64,000 nt of DNA from Flavobacterium sp. GTDB taxonomy: Bacteria > Bacteroidota > Bacteroidia > Flavobacteriales > Flavobacteriaceae. The stretch is taken from assembly GCA_030151255.1 (NCBI GenBank), contig JASLED010000092.1:38276-102275 (forward strand), written 5' to 3'. The position numbers and the translations under genes were made by a program. This document shows positions 60,888-64,000 of this stretch, piece after piece (position 1 is the first letter of the stretch; each line of letters begins with the position of its first letter). The notes under the pieces are model-generated. The model saw only the letters and a program-made list of their open reading frames with translations, did not search any database and was not told where the DNA came from.

Positions 60888-61247
60888 TTACAACTGTGCT
60901 AATTTTGCCATTATCTGAAAAGAAAAAGCTTTGCTTTCATTCTGAATGTATTGATACATTGCTTTGGCTTTTGGCTTCAAACTAGATTCTTTTGCTCCCC
61001 ATTGTACCAAAATATCTGCCAATTGCTCCATGTGATTCCAACCAAAATTAAAACGATGAATATGTGCAGGAAATTCGTTAACATCCATATCTAAAAAATC
61101 TTGATAAGTAAGTCCTATCTTTCTCAGCTCTTCATCTAATTCCTGAACAACAGACGCATCTTCTGGCACAAAACCTATTGATGATAGTTTTGTAACAATT
61201 GATTCTATTCTTTTATCTTCTTCACTTTTTGTTCCTTTACTCAACAT
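60888..61247 (-). CDS. Conserved-looking small helical protein in haem operon
   Basis: A protein of about 119 residues from ATG 61247; a GTG at 61289 would extend it by 14 mostly hydrophobic residues. It appears entirely helical and cytosolic, with an acidic first half (EDASVVQELDEELRKIGLTYQDFLDMDVNEFPAHIH) given here in part, and a centre HRFNFGWNHMEQLADILVQWG containing several His and Trp. I do not recognise the family. It is placed between hemE and hemF with gaps of 39-70 nt, so it is transcribed with them. His-rich spacing might suit haem or metal binding, but this is only a guess. Confidence 0.6.
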   Translation of the reverse strand: MLSKGTKSEEDKRIESIVTKLSSIGFVPEDASVVQELDEELRKIGLTYQDFLDMDVNEFPAHIHRFNFGWNHMEQLADILVQWGAKESSLKPKAKAMYQYIQNESKAFSFQIMAKLAQL

Positions 61248-61314
61248 AGGCAAAATAGTTATAAAAGCAAAAAAGTTTGTTTTTATCACAAACTCTTTCG
61301 CTTAAATTATTGTT

Positions 61315-62343
61315 TTATTTTTGTTCGTATTCTTTAACAGCTTCAATAAATGCTTTTGCATGATCTACTGGAATATGCGGTAAAATTCCGTGACCTAAAT
61401 TTACAATATATTTATCTTTTCCAAAAGCATCAATCATTTCATGAACCATTTTTTTGATGGTAGGAATTGGCGACATTAAACGGCTTGGATCAAAGTTACC
61501 TTGTAAAGTAATATCACCACCGGTAAACAATCTTGCGTTTTTAGGACTACACGTCCAATCTACTCCTAAAGCAGATGCTTTAGATTGCGCCATTTCTGGC
61601 AATGCAAACCAACAACCTTTTCCGAAAACAATAACAGGTGTAATGTCTGCCAATGCTTCTACAATTTGGTTGATGTATTGCCAAGAAAATTCTTGGTAAT
61701 CTGTAGGAGAAAGCATTCCTCCCCAAGAATCAAAAATCTGAACAGCATCTACTCCTGCCTTTACTTTTTCTTTCAAGTAAAGAATTGTAGTATCTGTAAT
61801 TTTTTGCAATAAAGTATGCGATGCAATTGGATCTGCAAAACACATTCTCTTCGCAATATCAAAACTCTTTGAGCCTTTCCCTTCTACTGCATAACAAAAA
61901 ATTGTCCAAGGCGAACCCGCAAATCCGATCAAAGGTACTTCGTCGTTCAGCATTTCTTTGGTTACTTTAATAGCATCCATTACATAACCTAAAGTTTCTT
62001 CGATATTAGGTACAATTACTTGTTCAACATCCTTTGCTGTACGAATTGGATTAGGCACCCACGGCCCAACTTCTGGACGCATTTCTACATCGATATTCAT
62101 CGCTTGTGGAACAACTAAAATATCCGAAAACAAAATTGCTGCATCTGGTTTTACAATACGAATAGGTTGTACTGTAATTTCTGCTGCAATTTCTGGCATT
62201 CTACAACGTGTAAAAAAATCATATTTATCTCGCAAAGCACGGAATTCTGGCAAATATCTACCTGCTTGACGCATCATCCATACTGGTGGTCTTTCCACCG
62301 TTTCTCCTTTTAATGCTCTTAAGAATAAATCATTTTTAATCAT
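61315..62343 (-). CDS. hemE: Uroporphyrinogen decarboxylase
   Basis: A 342-residue cytosolic enzyme that removes four carboxyl groups from uroporphyrinogen III. Diagnostic are [20 protein letters not shown] (about 20-39; the Arg and Met contacts), [13 protein letters not shown] with catalytic Asp, [26 protein letters not shown] and the C-terminal [14 protein letters not shown]. All substrate-binding residues visible by eye are kept. It lies 37 nt downstream of hemD. Confidence 0.95.
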   Translation of the reverse strand: MIKNDLFLRALKGETVERPPVWMMRQAGRYLPEFRALRDKYDFFTRCRMPEIAAEITVQPIRIVKPDAAILFSDILVVPQAMNIDVEMRPEVGPWVPNPIRTAKDVEQVIVPNIEETLGYVMDAIKVTKEMLNDEVPLIGFAGSPWTIFCYAVEGKGSKSFDIAKRMCFADPIASHTLLQKITDTTILYLKEKVKAGVDAVQIFDSWGGMLSPTDYQEFSWQYINQIVEALADITPVIVFGKGCWFALPEMAQSKASALGVDWTCSPKNARLFTGGDITLQGNFDPSRLMSPIPTIKKMVHEMIDAFGKDKYIVNLGHGILPHIPVDHAKAFIEAVKEYEQK

Positions 62344-62380
62344 CTTTCAACCGATTTTATTCGTCAATTTTAGCTGACAA

Positions 62381-63043
62381 TTATTTATAATATGCTATAC
62401 AAGTTTCTATTGTTGACTCAATTGTTGGTTGCTGAGCCAAAACAATATTTTGGGTTATTCCGTCCAATGCTGCGGCTGTTGTATGTCCAATACAAAAGCA
62501 AACTTCATTGGTAATTGTATTTTGTTGCAAATAGCTTTCAATACCAGAAGGACTGTAAAAACAAATACCTTCTACCTTTTGTTCAATGCGCTGCGATTGT
62601 GCCACTGTGTGATACACTTCGTATTCATCAAACAATATTCCGTTTGTTCGAAAAAAAGTAGGCAATACTTCTCTTCTAATGTTTCCACAAAAAAATGAAA
62701 AAGACACTTGGCTGTATTCTGCCGCAATAATCAACGACAATTCACTCGCATAATGTGCCCAAACTTTCACTTCCCATCCCAAAGAAGTTAAAAGTTCTTT
62801 GGTTTTCAATCCCACACAAAGCGCAGGTTTTTGTTTGATGAGCGCTATATTTTCATTTTCCAAAACGCTTTTTACCGCATTTTGACTGGTAAACAACACG
62901 TAATCATTTACTTTATCAATAGAAAAAGCCTTGGTTTGCGTAGTGATAAAATCTTCTTCTAACCACTGCAACTGACTTTTTGCTGCAATTGCTTTATTGC
63001 TTGCTGCTAATTTTCGGGTAGATAAAATAAACGGTTGATTCAC
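62381..63043 (-). CDS. hemD: Uroporphyrinogen-III synthase
   Basis: A 220-residue enzyme that cyclises and inverts ring D of hydroxymethylbilane. The family is weakly conserved, but FILSTRKL at the start, VLFTSQNAVKSVL, YEVYHTVAQ, the C-terminal FYSPSGIESYL and CIGHTTAAAL are the usual HemD landmarks. Translation most likely begins at GTG 63043, overlapping the hemC TAG stop (TAGTG). The longer frame up to 63142 lies within hemC and is rejected. The order hemC-hemD-hemE supports the assignment. Confidence 0.9.
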   Translation of the reverse strand: MNQPFILSTRKLAASNKAIAAKSQLQWLEEDFITTQTKAFSIDKVNDYVLFTSQNAVKSVLENENIALIKQKPALCVGLKTKELLTSLGWEVKVWAHYASELSLIIAAEYSQVSFSFFCGNIRREVLPTFFRTNGILFDEYEVYHTVAQSQRIEQKVEGICFYSPSGIESYLQQNTITNEVCFCIGHTTAAALDGITQNIVLAQQPTIESTIETCIAYYK

Positions 63044-63981
63044 TATTTTGTTCTGTTTAATGCTGTGCGAAGTTTTTCCATTAATTGCAATCCGCCATTC
63101 GCCAATAATTCTTGTGCGGCGAAGAATCCCAATTTTTTCCACTCCTTAATTGGTACATTCTTTTTGATTTCGAACTTTTCTTTTCCATCCAACGACAAAA
63201 GAACACCTGTAAAATCAATAGTTTCTGTTTTTGAATCGTACGTTGCTAATGCTCCAATTGGCGCTGTGCAGCCCCCTTCTAAGGTTCTCAAAAACTGACG
63301 TTCAATATGCGTTGTCATTTCCGATTCATAATCGTTCAATTCGCGCAAAGCATCCAAAGCAAAATAGTCGTCAGCCATTGCTACTACAACCATTGCTCCT
63401 TGTGCTGGTGCAGGAATCATCCAATCTAAATTGATGAAATTTTTTGGCTTTTTGGCAATTCTATCCAATCCTGCCGAAGCAAAAATAGCGCCTTTCCACT
63501 CTTCGTTATCCGTCAATTTTTGCATACGTGTATTAACATTTCCGCGCAAATCTACCAATTGATGATTCGGAAAACGATTGAGCCACATTGCTTTGCGACG
63601 CAAACTTCCTGTTGCCACCACTGCGGTTGACTCAGGCGTTAAAAATGACGTATTGCCTTTATGTAATAAAATATCTAACGTATTTGCACGTTTTAAAACT
63701 GCGGCTTGTACAATTCCAGTGGGTAAAGCAGTTGGCACATCCTTCATCGAATGCACTGCGATATCTACTTTTTTGTTAATCATGGCCACATCCAATGTCT
63801 TGGTAAAAATGCCCGTGATTCCCATTTCGTACAAAGGCTTGTCCAAAACCAAATCTCCCTCCGATTTTACCGGAACTAATTTTGTTTTGTAGCCCAACTT
63901 GTTCAACGCTTTTTCTACCGTTGTTGCTTGCCACATAGCCAATTCGCTATCGCGCGTACCAATACGAATAACTCTATCCAT
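63043..63981 (-). CDS. hemC: Porphobilinogen deaminase (hydroxymethylbilane synthase)
   Basis: A 312-residue enzyme polymerising four porphobilinogens. IGTRDSELAMWQA near residues 7-19, HSMKDVPT (about 78-85), RRKAMWLNRFPNHQLVDLRGNVNTR region with substrate-binding arginines, APAQGAM and the dipyrromethane cofactor Cys in LEGGCTAPIGA (about 242) are all present. The stop codon overlaps the hemD start. The 19 nt beyond its ATG up to the window end could hold the end of the preceding gene, by analogy hemA, but are too short to call. Confidence 0.96.
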   Translation of the reverse strand: MDRVIRIGTRDSELAMWQATTVEKALNKLGYKTKLVPVKSEGDLVLDKPLYEMGITGIFTKTLDVAMINKKVDIAVHSMKDVPTALPTGIVQAAVLKRANTLDILLHKGNTSFLTPESTAVVATGSLRRKAMWLNRFPNHQLVDLRGNVNTRMQKLTDNEEWKGAIFASAGLDRIAKKPKNFINLDWMIPAPAQGAMVVVAMADDYFALDALRELNDYESEMTTHIERQFLRTLEGGCTAPIGALATYDSKTETIDFTGVLLSLDGKEKFEIKKNVPIKEWKKLGFFAAQELLANGGLQLMEKLRTALNRTK

Positions 63982-64000
63982 TATTATTTTTTGATTCTAA

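Noticed and set aside
63044..63142. Long reading of hemD starting at 63142
   Set aside because: It lies wholly within the hemC coding region; the HemD core begins at NQPFILSTRKL, next to a GTG that overlaps the hemC stop.
1..64000. CRISPR arrays, insertion sequences, prophage genes, tRNA or rRNA genes
   Set aside because: No regularly spaced repeats, transposase or integrase motifs, or tRNA-like cloverleaf sequences were seen on reading both strands by eye; a tRNA scan would settle small misses.
63982..64000. 3' end of hemA at the right edge
   Set aside because: The expected neighbour by analogy, but only 19 nt are present, giving several possible short tails and stops; not enough to call.

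Overview
The window is AT-rich chromosomal DNA from a member of the Bacteroidota, most likely a gliding-type Flavobacteriaceae. The evidence is gldB/gldC next to nadE, a type IX secretion (T9SS) sorting domain, a TonB receptor with a CarboxypepD_reg-like N-terminus, head-GIN proteins, class-typical DnaG, Mrp and RlmN sequences, and many promoters matching the Bacteroidota -7 box TAnnTTTG. I saw no rRNA, tRNA, CRISPR array, insertion sequence or prophage. Gene order looks like vertically inherited core genome with a few accessory cassettes.

Layout. 1-3.2 kb: lepA 5' end (minus), dusB, a DbpA-like helicase. 3.2-9.7 kb: MscS channel, secreted C1 and S9 peptidases, a dicarboxylate/amino-acid symporter and a DedA protein. 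9.7-12.6 kb: a redox and Fe-S block (2Fe-2S ferredoxin, ferredoxin-NADP reductase, Nfu, Mrp). 12.9-14.2 kb: a protein made of three fused RidA domains. 14.8-30.1 kb: a ten-gene minus-strand operon coding for a membrane-fusion adaptor, one ABC ATPase, four double-length FtsX/MacB-type permeases, three head-GIN beta-solenoid proteins and a TolC-type outer membrane protein. It is transcribed away from an NtrC-type sigma54 activator and its kinase (30.2-32.9 kb). 32.9-36.4 kb: an alkyltransferase-like protein, a LysE exporter, trmB and a PhoR/PhoB-like pair. 36.6-41.2 kb: a TonB receptor, a beta-helix lipoprotein and a tiny protein that is little more than a T9SS sorting domain. 41.3-45 kb: a LuxE-like enzyme, gldC, gldB, nadE and a small lipoprotein. 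45-47 kb: dnaG. 47.1-50.6 kb: an ECF sigma/anti-sigma/envelope operon. 50.9-54.6 kb: polyprenyl synthase, rlmN, class I fumarase. 54.8-57.9 kb: an esterase, a lipoprotein cytochrome c and two tandem thioredoxin-fold proteins. 57.9-64 kb: a haem operon (hemC-hemD-hemE-orf-hemF-orf-hemB) that continues past the right edge.

The best candidate for an undescribed system is the 14.8-32.9 kb locus. A histidine kinase with almost no extracytoplasmic domain and a sigma54 activator appear to control one 15-kb transcript. A near-consensus -24 element (TGGCAC) lies 34-39 nt upstream of the first operon gene, and a palindromic GTGTTC-N6-GAACAC site with a partial copy 21 bp away lies further upstream. The operon pairs a single ATPase with four different permeases and three secreted proteins whose roughly 19-residue repeats carry different ladder motifs (DS[A/M]G or SSSS).

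Other observations: a primase whose zinc-ligand positions are all substituted, an Mrp ATPase without CxxC, a single-chain RidA pseudo-trimer with one active-site Arg replaced, a T9SS sorting domain without cargo, and a structured lepA leader. All function calls come from reading sequence by eye; no database search was run.
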